DNA of 64,000 nucleotides from an uncultured Chlorobiaceae bacterium (GCA_903839405.1 CAIMCD010000027.1:1-64000); one strand, 5' to 3'. Positions 36,014 through 46,247 are shown, counted from the stretch's first letter. The notes: generated from the sequence alone by a model not told the origin. Program-made: numbers and translations.

Positions 36014-38473
36014 ATGATGCGGAAAGAGAAGAACGATAAAAAACCTGACGAAGCTCTTCTTCCAGCTCAAGAAGAGAGGAGTATGCTCTGCGGTCTGTTT
36101 GACTCCATTGCGGAACCGGTCTTTCTCATTGATCCCGCAGGTACCATTATTGAAGCCAACAAGGCTTTCGGGGTCCGTTTTGCCGGCAACGCCCAGCCGC
36201 TTCAGGGAAGCAGGGTTTATGATTTTTTTTCGCCTGAACAGGCGGCTCAATGGAAGGAGAGGGTGGAGGAGGTGCTTCGAACCGATCGGAGTTGTTCGCT
36301 GGACGATGAGCGTGATGGCAAGAGTTACCGCTATACCCTCTATCCTGCCAGCTCTCTGGACGCCACCTTCAACCGTGTTCTCATGATCGCCCGTGATGTT
36401 ACGGATGTGAAGAGAAGCGAGTTGCTGCTCAAAAACGAGCAGGCTTACAGCAAAGCCATTATCGATGCCTTTCCCGGCGCCTTCGCACTGATTGATGCAA
36501 ACGGAAAATTACGTGCATGGAACAGCTTCTTGCGTGACGAGATCATTGGCAAACCGGAGAGTGAGATGCTGGGCAGTGATGCCATGGAGAGCTTCCATCC
36601 CGAGGATCTGCCGCGTATTGCCGCAAAAATAGAGAGCATCATGCAGAGTGGTGTTGAAGAGACCGATGAGGGGCGGGTTTTTTTGCGTGGAGGGCCTGAA
36701 TACCAGTGGAGGATTCTCTCAGGACGCAGAATCGTGATTGACGGCAAACCCTCTGTTGTCGGTTTTAGTGTCGATATCACCGAGCGTAAACGGCTTGAAG
36801 CCCTTACAGCTTTTCGCCTCCGCCTGATCCAGATGGCCGAGAGCGTTTCGGTGGAGGAGCTGCTGCAAATGACCCTCGACGAAGCCGAGCGGTTGACGGA
36901 GAGCACCATCGGATTTTGCCAGTTTTTCAGGGACGCTCAGTCTATATTTTCCTTGCAGGTCTGTTCCAGCAACACCCAGAAGCACGTGCAGTCGAGCGAC
37001 GCAGATCGCGAGCACCCTCTACTCTCGGAGGCGGGATTTTGGGAAGAGGCGATCCGGGAGCGGAAAGTGGTGATCAACAACAATTTTGATACCGCCGAGA
37101 GTCGCTCTACCCGGCCCGGCACCCACCCCTCAATACCGCGCACCCTTGTGTTTCCGGTCATGAATGGCGAGATGGTTATGGCCATTTTCGGGGTTGTCAA
37201 CAAGCCCTACCCCTATAATGAGGCGGATGTAAGCGTTGTCAGTGCTCTTGCGGATCTTGTCTGTGATATTGTTGCCCGAAAGCGCGCGGAGTTATCGGAA
37301 CAGAACACCGAGAGTGTGCTGATGCAGGCGCAGAAAATGGCGCTGGTCGGCCAGCTTGCCGGAGGCATCGCCCACGACTTTAACAACATGCTGGGCATTA
37401 TTCTCGGTAACGTGGAAATGGCCATGGAAAAGCAGGTTTTTGAAGCACCTGCCAAACAAAATCTTGAAAATATTCTCAAAGCCACCGAACGTTCGGCCGA
37501 TCTGATTCGTCAACTGCTTGCTTTTGCCCGGACTCAGACGGTGATGCCCATTGTGCTTGAGCTCAACAGTATGGTTGAGGGGATGCTTACGATGCTGCGG
37601 CGGCTCATTGGCGTAAATATCACCCTTGTCTGGATACCCGGAAGCCAGCGTGCTCTCATAAAGATTGATCCCTCACAGATTGACCAGATTCTGGTCAATC
37701 TCTCGGTCAACTCCCGTGACGCCATTTCGGGTATCGGCACCATTACCATTGAAACCGGCCGGGTTCATGTTGATGCGGCTGATGTCGCCGCCGGTCATCC
37801 CTGCAAGATTGTGGGCGATTATGCAACGCTTTCGGTCAGCGATAACGGCTGTGGGATCGAAAAAAAGCACTTTCCCTATATCTTCGAACCCTTTTTCACC
37901 ACCAAGGAGGAGCGGAAGGGTACCGGTCTGGGACTTTCAACCGTCTATGGTATTGCCAAGCAGAACAAGGGAGGGCTTGAGTTCCAGAGTGAAGTGGGCG
38001 TGGGCACGACCTTCAGAATCTATCTGCCGCTGCATAACGGCGACGATTACTTTTCCCAGCCTGAACCGCCAACCCCATCAGGGAGTTACGGCAAGGAGCT
38101 GATATTGCTGGTTGAGGATGAGCCGGATATTTTGTCGCTCTACAAGCATATGCTGCAACACCATGGATATGCTGTCCTTTCCGCTGCTACGCCGACTGAA
38201 GCGATCCGGCTTCTTGAGGCCCATTGCGGGGAGGTACATCTGCTGTTGACCGATGTTGTGCTGCCGGAGATGAATGGTTGTGATTTGTCGAAAAAACTGC
38301 AACTGATTTGCCCGAATCTTAAAACCCTCTTTATGTCCGGCTACACCAACGACATTATTGCGCGTCACGGCATGCTGGATGAGGGGGTTAACTTTATCCA
38401 GAAACCCTTTTCGATCAAAGCACTGCTGACGGCTATCCAGAATATGCTGAAAGCAACCCGAACAGAGCCGTAA
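36014..38473 (+). CDS. Hybrid sensor histidine kinase (PAS-PAS-GAF-HisKA-HATPase-REC)
   Basis: This 819-residue soluble signalling protein has no transmembrane helix and two PAS domains: the first at ~25-140 (AEPVFLIDPAGTIIEANKAF) and the second at ~145-260 (ALIDANGKLRAWN, YQWRILSGRRI). It then has a GAF region at ~275-430, the dimerisation helix with the phospho-His in GGIAHDFNNMLGIILGN (~452), and an ATPase domain (N-box LVNLSVNSRDAI, G boxes VSDNGCGIEKKH, GTGLGLSTVYGI). A C-terminal receiver (LVEDEPDIL, LLTDVVLPEMNG with Asp ~746, and FIQKPFS with the conserved Lys) ends it. It probably senses a cytoplasmic redox, light or small-molecule cue. No cognate regulator is adjacent. Confidence 0.95.
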   Translation: MMRKEKNDKKPDEALLPAQEERSMLCGLFDSIAEPVFLIDPAGTIIEANKAFGVRFAGNAQPLQGSRVYDFFSPEQAAQWKERVEEVLRTDRSCSLDDERDGKSYRYTLYPASSLDATFNRVLMIARDVTDVKRSELLLKNEQAYSKAIIDAFPGAFALIDANGKLRAWNSFLRDEIIGKPESEMLGSDAMESFHPEDLPRIAAKIESIMQSGVEETDEGRVFLRGGPEYQWRILSGRRIVIDGKPSVVGFSVDITERKRLEALTAFRLRLIQMAESVSVEELLQMTLDEAERLTESTIGFCQFFRDAQSIFSLQVCSSNTQKHVQSSDADREHPLLSEAGFWEEAIRERKVVINNNFDTAESRSTRPGTHPSIPRTLVFPVMNGEMVMAIFGVVNKPYPYNEADVSVVSALADLVCDIVARKRAELSEQNTESVLMQAQKMALVGQLAGGIAHDFNNMLGIILGNVEMAMEKQVFEAPAKQNLENILKATERSADLIRQLLAFARTQTVMPIVLELNSMVEGMLTMLRRLIGVNITLVWIPGSQRALIKIDPSQIDQILVNLSVNSRDAISGIGTITIETGRVHVDAADVAAGHPCKIVGDYATLSVSDNGCGIEKKHFPYIFEPFFTTKEERKGTGLGLSTVYGIAKQNKGGLEFQSEVGVGTTFRIYLPLHNGDDYFSQPEPPTPSGSYGKELILLVEDEPDILSLYKHMLQHHGYAVLSAATPTEAIRLLEAHCGEVHLLLTDVVLPEMNGCDLSKKLQLICPNLKTLFMSGYTNDIIARHGMLDEGVNFIQKPFSIKALLTAIQNMLKATRTEP

Positions 38474-38792
38474 CAGAGCTGCACTCTTTTTTTCTGGCCC
38501 AGGCCGCAAACAAATGCGCTGAAAACATTTCGGGATAGAGAGACAGTGCCCGGAACCTCTCCAACTGCTCGGCAAACCTCTGTGGATTTTCACCGGAGTC
38601 CTTCAAAAATTTGATGGTTCCGGTGTGCGTCAGGGTGTTACGGCTCGAGGCCCGTGTTTTTTTACTGAAAATTGCATACCTTTTTAATGCATGTTTTCTT
38701 CCTGTAAAAAGATACAGCCGTTTGTCCCGGAGCGCCCTTGAGAGCACTCTTTTGCTGGATCTGACCTCTTAACCGACTAAACCGTGTTGAGA
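38474..38792. other. Intergenic region, no confident gene
   Basis: About 320 bases. A minus-strand ORF (38433-38747, 104 aa, with GTIKFLKDSGENPQRFAE) overlaps the kinase 3' end by 41 bases; it has some coding character but no recognisable family, so I do not call it a gene. Confidence 0.3.
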
Positions 38793-41700
38793 ATGCCTAC
38801 CTCCTCCTTTCCGAAAACCGAAGTCCGTTTTGCTGTTGTCATGTATGGCGGGGTCTCTCTTGCTATTTACATGAACGGGATTGCCCAGGAGCTCCTCCGG
38901 ATGGTTCGTGCAACGGCAACAAAAGATAGTGACAATCATCCGCTGATTAACTACCGCGATCTTGATGCCGTTGAGCAGGTCTACCGAAAACTTGCCTACT
39001 GTCATACCGGACGGCTGGATGCTGCAACGGAGCAGACGCTGCTTGAAACCAATGCGCCACTCACCCGAAAGTTCGTTATCGATATTATTTCGGGCACCTC
39101 GGCCGGAGGCATCAACGGTATTTTTCTTGCCAAGGCGCTTGCAAACTGCCAGAAGATTGATGAGCTCAAGAACCTCTGGATCACGGAAGGCGATGTCAAC
39201 CTGCTCATCAATGATAAAAATTCAGTTAAGGATAACAATCTGAAATTGCAGAAGGAACCGGCATCGCTCTTCAACAGCCAGCGGATGTATTTGAAGCTTC
39301 TGGAGGCTTTTAAAAGTATGGAAAAAGGGGGCGACACCCGAGTAGATTCGAAGACGACCAGCTCTTATGTTAGTGAACTCGATCTTTTTGTTACGGCAAC
39401 CGATATTCTTGGCCTTACCCTTCCGATCAAGCTTGCCGACTCGACGGTCTATGAGCGGAAACATAAAACGGTATTCCGGTTTTCCTATTCAGGTTCCAGC
39501 GGGGATTTGAACGATTTTGAGGCCGTTAATAATCCCATGCTTGCCTTCGCTGCCCGCAGTACCTCCTCTTTTCCCTTTGCCTTTGAGCCGATGTGCTTCA
39601 CGGATATTGATGCCGTGCTCGATAGTTTGAAGTCCGGCCGGGACTCTTATGCCGCTAATCCCAAATGGAAACGGTTTTTTAAAAATTATCCCGATGTCGC
39701 GGGTAATGGCAGCGTGCCCTATAAAGATCGTCCCTTCGGAGATGGTGGCTATCTTGACAACAAGCCCTTTACCTACGCGATCGATACCATTTCAGAGCGG
39801 AGTTCTGATTACCCGATAGACCGGAAGCTGCTCTACATTGAGCCTGCGCCGGAAGATCCTCAACTTGCCGTAGAACATGCAGGCAAGCCCGATGCTATTC
39901 AAAATTCACTGGCCGCACTCCTCACTCTGCCGCGAGTTGAAACCATCCGCGAAGATCTCGAAAAAATATTTGAGAAAAACCGGCTGACCGAACGGGTTGA
40001 GCGGATCATTAAAAATATTGAGCGTGACAAGAGCGCTTTGAAAGGAGTATCTGGGAGCTATCGGAAATGGCAGCCGCAAGAGCAGCATGAGCTTCAACCC
40101 CTCTGGGCAAAGGAGAACTTGAGCGACAAGGAGTGGGGAGAGCTTGATATGGAAGATATGATCAAGCGTCGGGGGCTGGGGTATGTGGGTTATCACCGAC
40201 TTGAAATCGCCGTTGTGACCGATGATTTTGGAAAGCTGCTCACCAGAGTTGCCGGATTTGACGAGGAGTCGAACTATTTTTTGGTGTTCCGCTATCTCAT
40301 GAAGGCATGGAGGGTGCTGCAATACACCGAGTACCGCCAAGAGGGATCCGCAAGGCCAACCACCAATGCTTTTCTCCATTCGTTTGACTTGACCTACCCG
40401 GTACGGCGGCTGAAGTTTCTGGTTCGCCAGATTGACCGTCTCTCTCTTCTGGAGCAGGGTAAGTATGAAGAGGAGATGGGAAATTATTTCGAATGGATTG
40501 TTCGTACCCCGGTTATTTCCCCGAACAAAATTCAGCTCAGCCAAGAGTGGATTGCGGAGTTCAGGCTCTCCCTGCTTGAAATCAAACGGGAGATCAACCA
40601 GCAGCTTGTTCTGCTGACGAAGGCAGGCCGGGCACTTCGTTCCCGTTTTATGCCGGAGCAGGAGCTGGCGGGTAAAATACCACCAAGCCCGATCTACCAT
40701 GATGTTGCAAAACTGATTGATCTCCTTGTTGCCTGTTTTCCACAAGCCGGAGAGGGTAAAAGAGAAGTATGCAATCTTAAAAAGAGCTTTGAGCCGGTTA
40801 TCCATTATTTTTTCGGCAGCACTGATGGTGCAGTTTCAAGCGATGACGAGTGCCAGGTTACCGATGAGGAGGATGGTGACGAAAAGGCCAAGGCTCTTCT
40901 TAAAAACCATGAGGAGCTTCAAGCTCTTTTGACGGTGATCGCCCTCATCGTTGAAAACAACCTGAAGCCTGTAATGGAAGGTAGCGATGCGGCTTGCCGC
41001 AACATTCTTTTGGGTGGGAGTGATACTACGGCAACAGAAACCGCTCGCTCGATATTGTGGTCTTACTACCGTAAATACAGTGATTTTGATATGATCATTT
41101 TTCCCGTTACCTACGGTACCGCAGGAGGGGAGGGCGACCGGGTTGATGTTGCCCGCATCAGTTCCGAGGATGCAAAATTGCTCATCAATGAGCGGGAAAT
41201 GAAGCTTCATAAACTTGCGGGCACCTCCTTGGGAAGTTTCGGTGCCTTTATGGAAAAACGGTGGCGGCAGAACGACATTATGTGGGGGCAGCTTGACGGA
41301 GCAGAGCGGATTATTTCCCTCCTCATGCCCGACAAAAAAGCCGCTCAAGCTTTTATCGGCGAAGCCCAGGCGGCCATTGTGCTTGAAACCATTGCGCCGA
41401 TGGGTCGCAAAGAGCGATACGATCTGCTTGTTGAACCCTTCATGCGCCCCGGTAACGGTAAACCCTATCCTGAAGCGCTCTCAAAGTTCACGGTTGATCT
41501 CAAAAAAAATGCCGGTGAGCCGCTTGCAAGCAAGCTTGATGAAGAGTTCTCAAACAAGGAGCTTCGTGACCATTATCTCGATATATTCGAGAGAAACAAG
41601 AGTCTGGAGCCCGAGAGCGCCCTGAAGAATGGTGCACGGGCAACCAGCGTTCTTGGAAAAATGCTTACCGGGATTGCAAATCAGAACACTGTGCCAGGCC

Positions 41701-42143
41701 GGAAATACATCCCGCTGGTCACTACGGCCAGCCGATTTTTTCTCGCTCTTGTGGATGCGGCCACTCCCCGCAGCTTTTCAAACCTGATAGTCCATCACTG
41801 GATCAATCTTCTTTATCTGTTTGAGGTTGTGCTTTTTGTGGGTGGGATTGTGTTTCTGAACAGTTCCGTCGAGAGCTTTGCTCTTATCGCATTTGCCGCG
41901 ACTGCGGCCGTGCATCTTACCCTGTTTTGGCTGCAACGCAAAATGCGTTTCAAGAGCAAGTTACCTGACCTGTTAAAAAGAATTATCTCTATCCTGTTAA
42001 AAAGTCTGGCCGTTGTCGTGATTGTGCTGCTGATTGGTTCCGGTTTAGCCGTTCTCTATGCGCTTCTCGGATTTCAGGAGTCCTGGTGGAGCAGTTTTCA
42101 GCAGGTGCATGAGTTGATAAGAGTACATTTTTGGAACAAGTAA
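38793..42143 (+). CDS. Giant patatin-like phospholipase (DUF3376 type) with membrane tail
   Basis: This ~1116-residue protein begins with a patatin-type serine lipase: RFAVVMYGGVSLAIYMNG (oxyanion loop), the nucleophile elbow IISGTSAGGINGIF (Ser ~100), and the catalytic Asp in FGDGGYLDNKPF (~315), forming the Ser-Asp dyad. A very long middle follows (residues ~400-1000), alpha-helical with TEYRQEGSARPTTN, matching the DUF3376-type patatin-related family. It ends with two to four transmembrane helices (LLYLFEVVLFVGGIVFL, LKSLAVVVIVLLIGSGL). It probably hydrolyses membrane lipids from the inner face. The start is GTG 38784, TTG 38787 or ATG 38793. Confidence 0.88.
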   Translation: MPTSSFPKTEVRFAVVMYGGVSLAIYMNGIAQELLRMVRATATKDSDNHPLINYRDLDAVEQVYRKLAYCHTGRLDAATEQTLLETNAPLTRKFVIDIISGTSAGGINGIFLAKALANCQKIDELKNLWITEGDVNLLINDKNSVKDNNLKLQKEPASLFNSQRMYLKLLEAFKSMEKGGDTRVDSKTTSSYVSELDLFVTATDILGLTLPIKLADSTVYERKHKTVFRFSYSGSSGDLNDFEAVNNPMLAFAARSTSSFPFAFEPMCFTDIDAVLDSLKSGRDSYAANPKWKRFFKNYPDVAGNGSVPYKDRPFGDGGYLDNKPFTYAIDTISERSSDYPIDRKLLYIEPAPEDPQLAVEHAGKPDAIQNSLAALLTLPRVETIREDLEKIFEKNRLTERVERIIKNIERDKSALKGVSGSYRKWQPQEQHELQPLWAKENLSDKEWGELDMEDMIKRRGLGYVGYHRLEIAVVTDDFGKLLTRVAGFDEESNYFLVFRYLMKAWRVLQYTEYRQEGSARPTTNAFLHSFDLTYPVRRLKFLVRQIDRLSLLEQGKYEEEMGNYFEWIVRTPVISPNKIQLSQEWIAEFRLSLLEIKREINQQLVLLTKAGRALRSRFMPEQELAGKIPPSPIYHDVAKLIDLLVACFPQAGEGKREVCNLKKSFEPVIHYFFGSTDGAVSSDDECQVTDEEDGDEKAKALLKNHEELQALLTVIALIVENNLKPVMEGSDAACRNILLGGSDTTATETARSILWSYYRKYSDFDMIIFPVTYGTAGGEGDRVDVARISSEDAKLLINEREMKLHKLAGTSLGSFGAFMEKRWRQNDIMWGQLDGAERIISLLMPDKKAAQAFIGEAQAAIVLETIAPMGRKERYDLLVEPFMRPGNGKPYPEALSKFTVDLKKNAGEPLASKLDEEFSNKELRDHYLDIFERNKSLEPESALKNGARATSVLGKMLTGIANQNTVPGRKYIPLVTTASRFFLALVDAATPRSFSNLIVHHWINLLYLFEVVLFVGGIVFLNSSVESFALIAFAATAAVHLTLFWLQRKMRFKSKLPDLLKRIISILLKSLAVVVIVLLIGSGLAVLYALLGFQESWWSSFQQVHELIRVHFWNK

Positions 42144-42156
42144 AGCCGGGTGCTCA

Positions 42157-43371
42157 TCAGGGATCCTTTTTGTCTGTCCAGCGCATCACCCCGAGTGAGG
42201 CGCCGCTCACCACAAAAAATCCTGCGGTCAGCGGTATGGCCGTGCCGTTGTAGCTCTGGCCGATTGCGGTGCCGATAATGAGGGAGATAAAGGTTGAAAG
42301 GGAGCCGACCACCCCGGCACCAACTCCGGCGTAGCGCCCAAGGGGTTCCATGGCGAGCGCATTGAGGTTCCCAAAGAGTATCCCGGTGCTGAAAAAGGTG
42401 ATCAACAGGTAGACCATGAGCAGCGCCAGCGTGGGATCATGGTGTTGCAGCAGCTCCACGAGGAGGAGGGCCGCCGAGATGCCGTTGATGGTGAAGAGTG
42501 CTCTCCGGCAAAGGGAGTGCATGCTGTAACGCACCACCAGCTTTGCATTGAAAAGCGATGCGCTCCCCAGCGAGAATGCGAGGAGAGCGAAGTAGAGCGG
42601 AAAGCGTTCGGCGAGCGCATATTTACCCTGAAAGATCTGCTGTGCCGAGTTCAGGTAACCGATAAAGGCACCCGATACCAGCCCGGCCGTGATGGTATAG
42701 CCGAGTGCGTGGCGGTTGGTAAGAATTTCCTTGAGCGTGGTTTGCAGCCGTTTGAGCGAGTGCGGAATCCTCTTTTGGACTTCAAGGCTCTCCGGCTGGC
42801 GAATGGCAAACCAGACAAGCGAGACCAGGGCAATCACAAGGAAAGTTGCAAAGATAGCGCGCCATCCGGCCAGCATAATCACCGCCTGACCAAGGGCCGG
42901 GGCAATCATCGGCACCAGAATAAAGATCGTCATCACGAACGACATGACGCGGGCCATTTTGCGTCCTTCATACTGGTCGCGCACCAGGGCGAGGGAGATA
43001 ACGCGGGGCCCGGCAGCACCAAATCCCTGCAACACCCTTCCGGCAAGCATCACCGGAAAACTCATGGCGAAGAGCGAGAGGAGGCATCCAAGGATAAAGA
43101 TGGCGTACCCCAGATAGATTGCCGGTTTGCGGCCGGTGCTGTCGGATATCGGCCCGTACAGAAGCTGACCGGCAGCCATGCCGAGAAAGAGCATCGAGAT
43201 GATCAGTTGGTTGCTGTTCTCCTTCATGACGCCAAGCTCTTTTCCGATAACGGAGAGGGCGGGCAGCATGGTGTCAATCGAGAGGGCAACGAGCGACATC
43301 ATGAAGGCCATCAGGGTGATAAACTCTGCAAATCCAGGTTTTTTTAGTGGTTGGGGTGTTTTACGCGCCAT
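42157..43371 (-). CDS. MFS drug-resistance transporter (Bcr/CflA type)
   Basis: The 404-residue protein has 12 hydrophobic segments. The N-terminal motif D.MLPAL in LSIDTMLPALSVIGKELG, the loop 2-3 signature GPISDSTGRKPAIYLGY, and LQGFGAAGPRVISLALVRDQY are characteristic of the Bcr/CflA group of 12-TM proton/drug antiporters. It starts 11 bases after the CDF gene ends, so both form one minus-strand transcription unit. The export substrate is unknown. Confidence 0.92.
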   Translation of the reverse strand: MARKTPQPLKKPGFAEFITLMAFMMSLVALSIDTMLPALSVIGKELGVMKENSNQLIISMLFLGMAAGQLLYGPISDSTGRKPAIYLGYAIFILGCLLSLFAMSFPVMLAGRVLQGFGAAGPRVISLALVRDQYEGRKMARVMSFVMTIFILVPMIAPALGQAVIMLAGWRAIFATFLVIALVSLVWFAIRQPESLEVQKRIPHSLKRLQTTLKEILTNRHALGYTITAGLVSGAFIGYLNSAQQIFQGKYALAERFPLYFALLAFSLGSASLFNAKLVVRYSMHSLCRRALFTINGISAALLLVELLQHHDPTLALLMVYLLITFFSTGILFGNLNALAMEPLGRYAGVGAGVVGSLSTFISLIIGTAIGQSYNGTAIPLTAGFFVVSGASLGVMRWTDKKDP

Positions 43372-43382
43372 TAAACGGGGTG

Positions 43383-44762
43383 CTATGCAGCGATCGGTTC
43401 GGCATGGATAATAACCCGTCCTGCGTCCGGCAGCGAGTGGTAGATCGCCCCTTCAAGGCGGCTGGTGAGCGAGTGCACCTCTTCAAGCAGGGTTTCATCG
43501 CTGAAAGAGCAGTGCAGGGTGATGATGAGCTTCTGCTTGTCGGTACGGCGGATCTTGATATCGTGGATGTCATGCATATGTTCAATCCCTTCAGCCACTT
43601 GCACAATGATGGTGCGCACCCGTTCCTCCTCTGTGTGCGGCAAGGATGAGGTGGAGCGCTCTTCGTTGCGGAGCGGGTCGAGGTGGATGCAGATATCAAG
43701 ATCTCCGTCAAACTCCCGGTGCAGCTCCTCTTCAAGCGCATTAACCGTTTCGTGCGCCTCTTTGATGGTCAGTTGCTGGTCGATCTCCACATCAAAGGTG
43801 ATATATTTTTTCTGCTCCGCAAGGTTGGTTGCAATGTTGTGGGCGTGCAGGTTATGGTTCAAACTGATTACATGCACCCGTTCTGCAATGGTTTCGCTGT
43901 TGAGCGCAATGGGGCGGGTATTGATGGTGATTTCAGCTACGGGAAAGGCTTCGCGCACCCTTGCTTCAATGGTGGCGCAGATGGTCTGGATTTTTTCAAC
44001 CGACAGGGTTCTACTCACGCTGATGGCCATCTCCACAAAGACCTGCGGCCCGGTTGGTTTGACGCGCAACATGTCGATATTGATGACGCCGCCAACGTTT
44101 CTGGTTATCTCCTCAATCCGTTCGGCAAGCCCTTCCGGAGCCGCATCGGTCAAGACGTCAATGGTTTGTTTGCCAAGGCCGAATGCCGCTTTGGCCACAA
44201 CAATGGCGACCGCAATACCGGCCGCCGCATCGGCCCAGGCGATGCCGAGCCAGACAAACACCAGGCCAAGCAGCACCACGGCCGAGCTGAGAATATCGGA
44301 GCTGAAGTGGAGCGCATCGGCCTCCAGCGCCTGGCTATTGGTTTCCCTAGCAACTTTTTTCAGGGCGCGTGAACGCGATACATCAACCAGAATGGAGATC
44401 ACCATAATGGCAATGGCGTACCAGGTGACCTCAATCTCTTTTGCGCCGGTAATCAGCCGCTCGGCCGCAGCATAGATGATCCAGACGCTGGTGATGATGA
44501 GGAGGCCGGTTTCGATGAGCGCCGAAACACTCTCCACCTTGGCATGGCCGTAGTGGTGTTTTTTGTCGGCCGGTTTGTCGCTCATTCGGACGGCAAAGAG
44601 GGTAAGGGCCGCGGCGCCGAAGTCGAGCGCCGAGTGGGCCGCTTCGGAAATAATGCCGATACTTCCGGTCATGATGCCCACAACGAGCTTCATGGCTGTC
44701 AAAAGAAGGCTTGCCGCAACCGAGTTCAGGGCAACCTGTTGTTTTTTATGACCGTGTTCCAT
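43383..44762 (-). CDS. Cation diffusion facilitator (CDF) metal exporter with extended C-terminus
   Basis: This ~459-residue CDF protein has six transmembrane helices and the metal-site motifs ISEAAHSALDFGAAA (H..D type) and the second pair ALEADALHFSSDILSS, with HHYGHAKVESVSALIETG after TM2-3. CDFs export Zn, Fe, Co, Mn or similar ions against protons. Ordinary members have ~300 residues; here a ~250-residue cytoplasmic tail holds at least two ZT_dimer-like alpha/beta repeats (INIDMLRVKPTGPQVFVEMAI, then YITFDVEIDQQLTIKEAHETV and a third set). The ATG at 44762 is preferred to the upstream TTG of the track, but no clear Shine-Dalgarno sequence decides. Confidence 0.92.
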   Translation of the reverse strand: MEHGHKKQQVALNSVAASLLLTAMKLVVGIMTGSIGIISEAAHSALDFGAAALTLFAVRMSDKPADKKHHYGHAKVESVSALIETGLLIITSVWIIYAAAERLITGAKEIEVTWYAIAIMVISILVDVSRSRALKKVARETNSQALEADALHFSSDILSSAVVLLGLVFVWLGIAWADAAAGIAVAIVVAKAAFGLGKQTIDVLTDAAPEGLAERIEEITRNVGGVINIDMLRVKPTGPQVFVEMAISVSRTLSVEKIQTICATIEARVREAFPVAEITINTRPIALNSETIAERVHVISLNHNLHAHNIATNLAEQKKYITFDVEIDQQLTIKEAHETVNALEEELHREFDGDLDICIHLDPLRNEERSTSSLPHTEEERVRTIIVQVAEGIEHMHDIHDIKIRRTDKQKLIITLHCSFSDETLLEEVHSLTSRLEGAIYHSLPDAGRVIIHAEPIAA

Positions 44763-44954
44763 TGTTGAGACAATCGTTATCCTTTCCGTAGTGTGCTTCA
44801 AGAGTTTTCTAGGAGATGCTCTGTTTTGTTGCCGTTAAGCTCCCAACACCGTTACGCCTCTTGAGGCTACAATGTACGCAGCGGAATTGGGATAACCCCC
44901 GAAGTTTTTTTTAGCCCTGCCGGAAGCCAGCACTTGCGCCGTATAAGGCCGATC

Positions 44955-46247
44955 TTACCACCACTTCAACCCATTCCACAACCCGGCCCACCAGCCGCAG
45001 CCCTGCTTTTTCTCTGCCAGCAGAATATTCAGGTTTTTTCGAAGCTTCACCGTAGTGGGGTGCTCTTTGCCCAAAGCCTTTTCATCTATTGCCACGGCCT
45101 CTCTCAATAGTGGCTCAGCCTCCGTATACTTACACTGCATATCCAGCAAGAGTGCCAGATTGTTGAGGCTCTGTGCAACCTCAGGATGCTCCCTGCCGAG
45201 CTTCTTTTCCCTGATAGCCAGCGCCCGGCGGTAAAGCGGTTCGGCCGCTGTGTACTTTCCCTGTTCTCTCAGCAATTCTGCCAGATTGTTGAGGTCAGTC
45301 GCAACCTCAGGGTGCTCCCGGCCATAGACCTTTTCATCCATCGCCAGCGCCTGGCGGTAGAGTGGTTCAGCCTCACGGTACTTTCCCTGTTTATTCAGTA
45401 AGAATGCCAGATTGTTGAGGCTTGTTGCTACATGAGGGTGTTCTCTGCCCAAAACCTTTTCATCAATTGCCAGTGCCCGCCGGTAAAGCGGTTCGGCCTC
45501 GCTGTATCGTCCCAATGTCCAAAGGATTTCGGCATGGGCATTCAGATAGAGGGGATCCTGATCTTCACTGACTGCGGCTTTTTTGTAGTATCGTTCCGCC
45601 TCCAAATAGTTGATTTGCAGCTCGTAGTTTTGTCCTTGCAGGTAATCGGCCTTGGCCAGATCCTGCCGCAGATCGGTGTGATGCTCCCGGAACTCCTTCA
45701 AGAGTCGGTTAACCGCATCATAATCAAACGCTTCACGTGCCTGCTCGATTTTTGGGATCAACGCTTTCAGTTCCTCTCCAAGCGTGCCCTGCTTTAAGGC
45801 GGCTACATTTTTCTCCGCCTTCTCGGCCCGTTCCAATGCCTTCAGGACGTTATCCCATAAGGTAACGCTCTCCTGCGTAATCAGTTGCGCGTAGGGTTTC
45901 TTGTAGATGTTCTGGACAATTTTCAGGAAGGCCGGATTGCTTTTTGCTTTGTCTGCATTCTGTTGCAGAGCCAGCTCTTTAAGTTCAGCAAGACGCTGGT
46001 CAATCGAGTTCATCTTCTCCGGTGTCGCTCCATTGTTCACCGATACATTGACATTTCCTCCAGCCGATATGTTATTTCCAACGATGTTGCTGTTTCGATT
46101 GAAAGCCGTTGTTGGTGCCGGTTTTGATCCATCCATCAAACCCAAAACACCAGTTACGATGGCCACAATAATCATTCCAGCAACGCCTAGATTTTCTTTT
46201 TTCATGAGGGCAGGGGAGGAAGGCTCAGGGTTATTACGTCGCCACAT
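44955..46247 (-). CDS. TPR (kinesin-light-chain-like) repeat membrane protein
   Basis: The track ORF spans 472 aa; the start is not fixed by a ribosome-binding site, and ATG 46247 or 46205 are more likely than 46373. A single hydrophobic helix (GVAGMIIVAIVTGVLGL) is followed by the NSNIVGNNISAGGNVNVS stretch and a coiled coil (RLAELKELALQQNADKAK). The rest is a solenoid of 42-residue TPR_12 repeats of the form REHPEVA..LNNLA.LL..QGKY.EAEPLYRRALAI. The tail ends CGWWAGLWNGLKWW. It probably binds peptides or other proteins. Its 5' region overlaps the bshA upstream region, on the opposite strand. Confidence 0.85.
   Translation of the reverse strand: MWRRNNPEPSSPALMKKENLGVAGMIIVAIVTGVLGLMDGSKPAPTTAFNRNSNIVGNNISAGGNVNVSVNNGATPEKMNSIDQRLAELKELALQQNADKAKSNPAFLKIVQNIYKKPYAQLITQESVTLWDNVLKALERAEKAEKNVAALKQGTLGEELKALIPKIEQAREAFDYDAVNRLLKEFREHHTDLRQDLAKADYLQGQNYELQINYLEAERYYKKAAVSEDQDPLYLNAHAEILWTLGRYSEAEPLYRRALAIDEKVLGREHPHVATSLNNLAFLLNKQGKYREAEPLYRQALAMDEKVYGREHPEVATDLNNLAELLREQGKYTAAEPLYRRALAIREKKLGREHPEVAQSLNNLALLLDMQCKYTEAEPLLREAVAIDEKALGKEHPTTVKLRKNLNILLAEKKQGCGWWAGLWNGLKWW

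Noticed and set aside
38433-38747. 104-aa minus-strand ORF downstream of the hybrid kinase
   Set aside because: Overlaps the kinase 3' end and matches no family I know. Some coding character remains, so a homology search could revive it.
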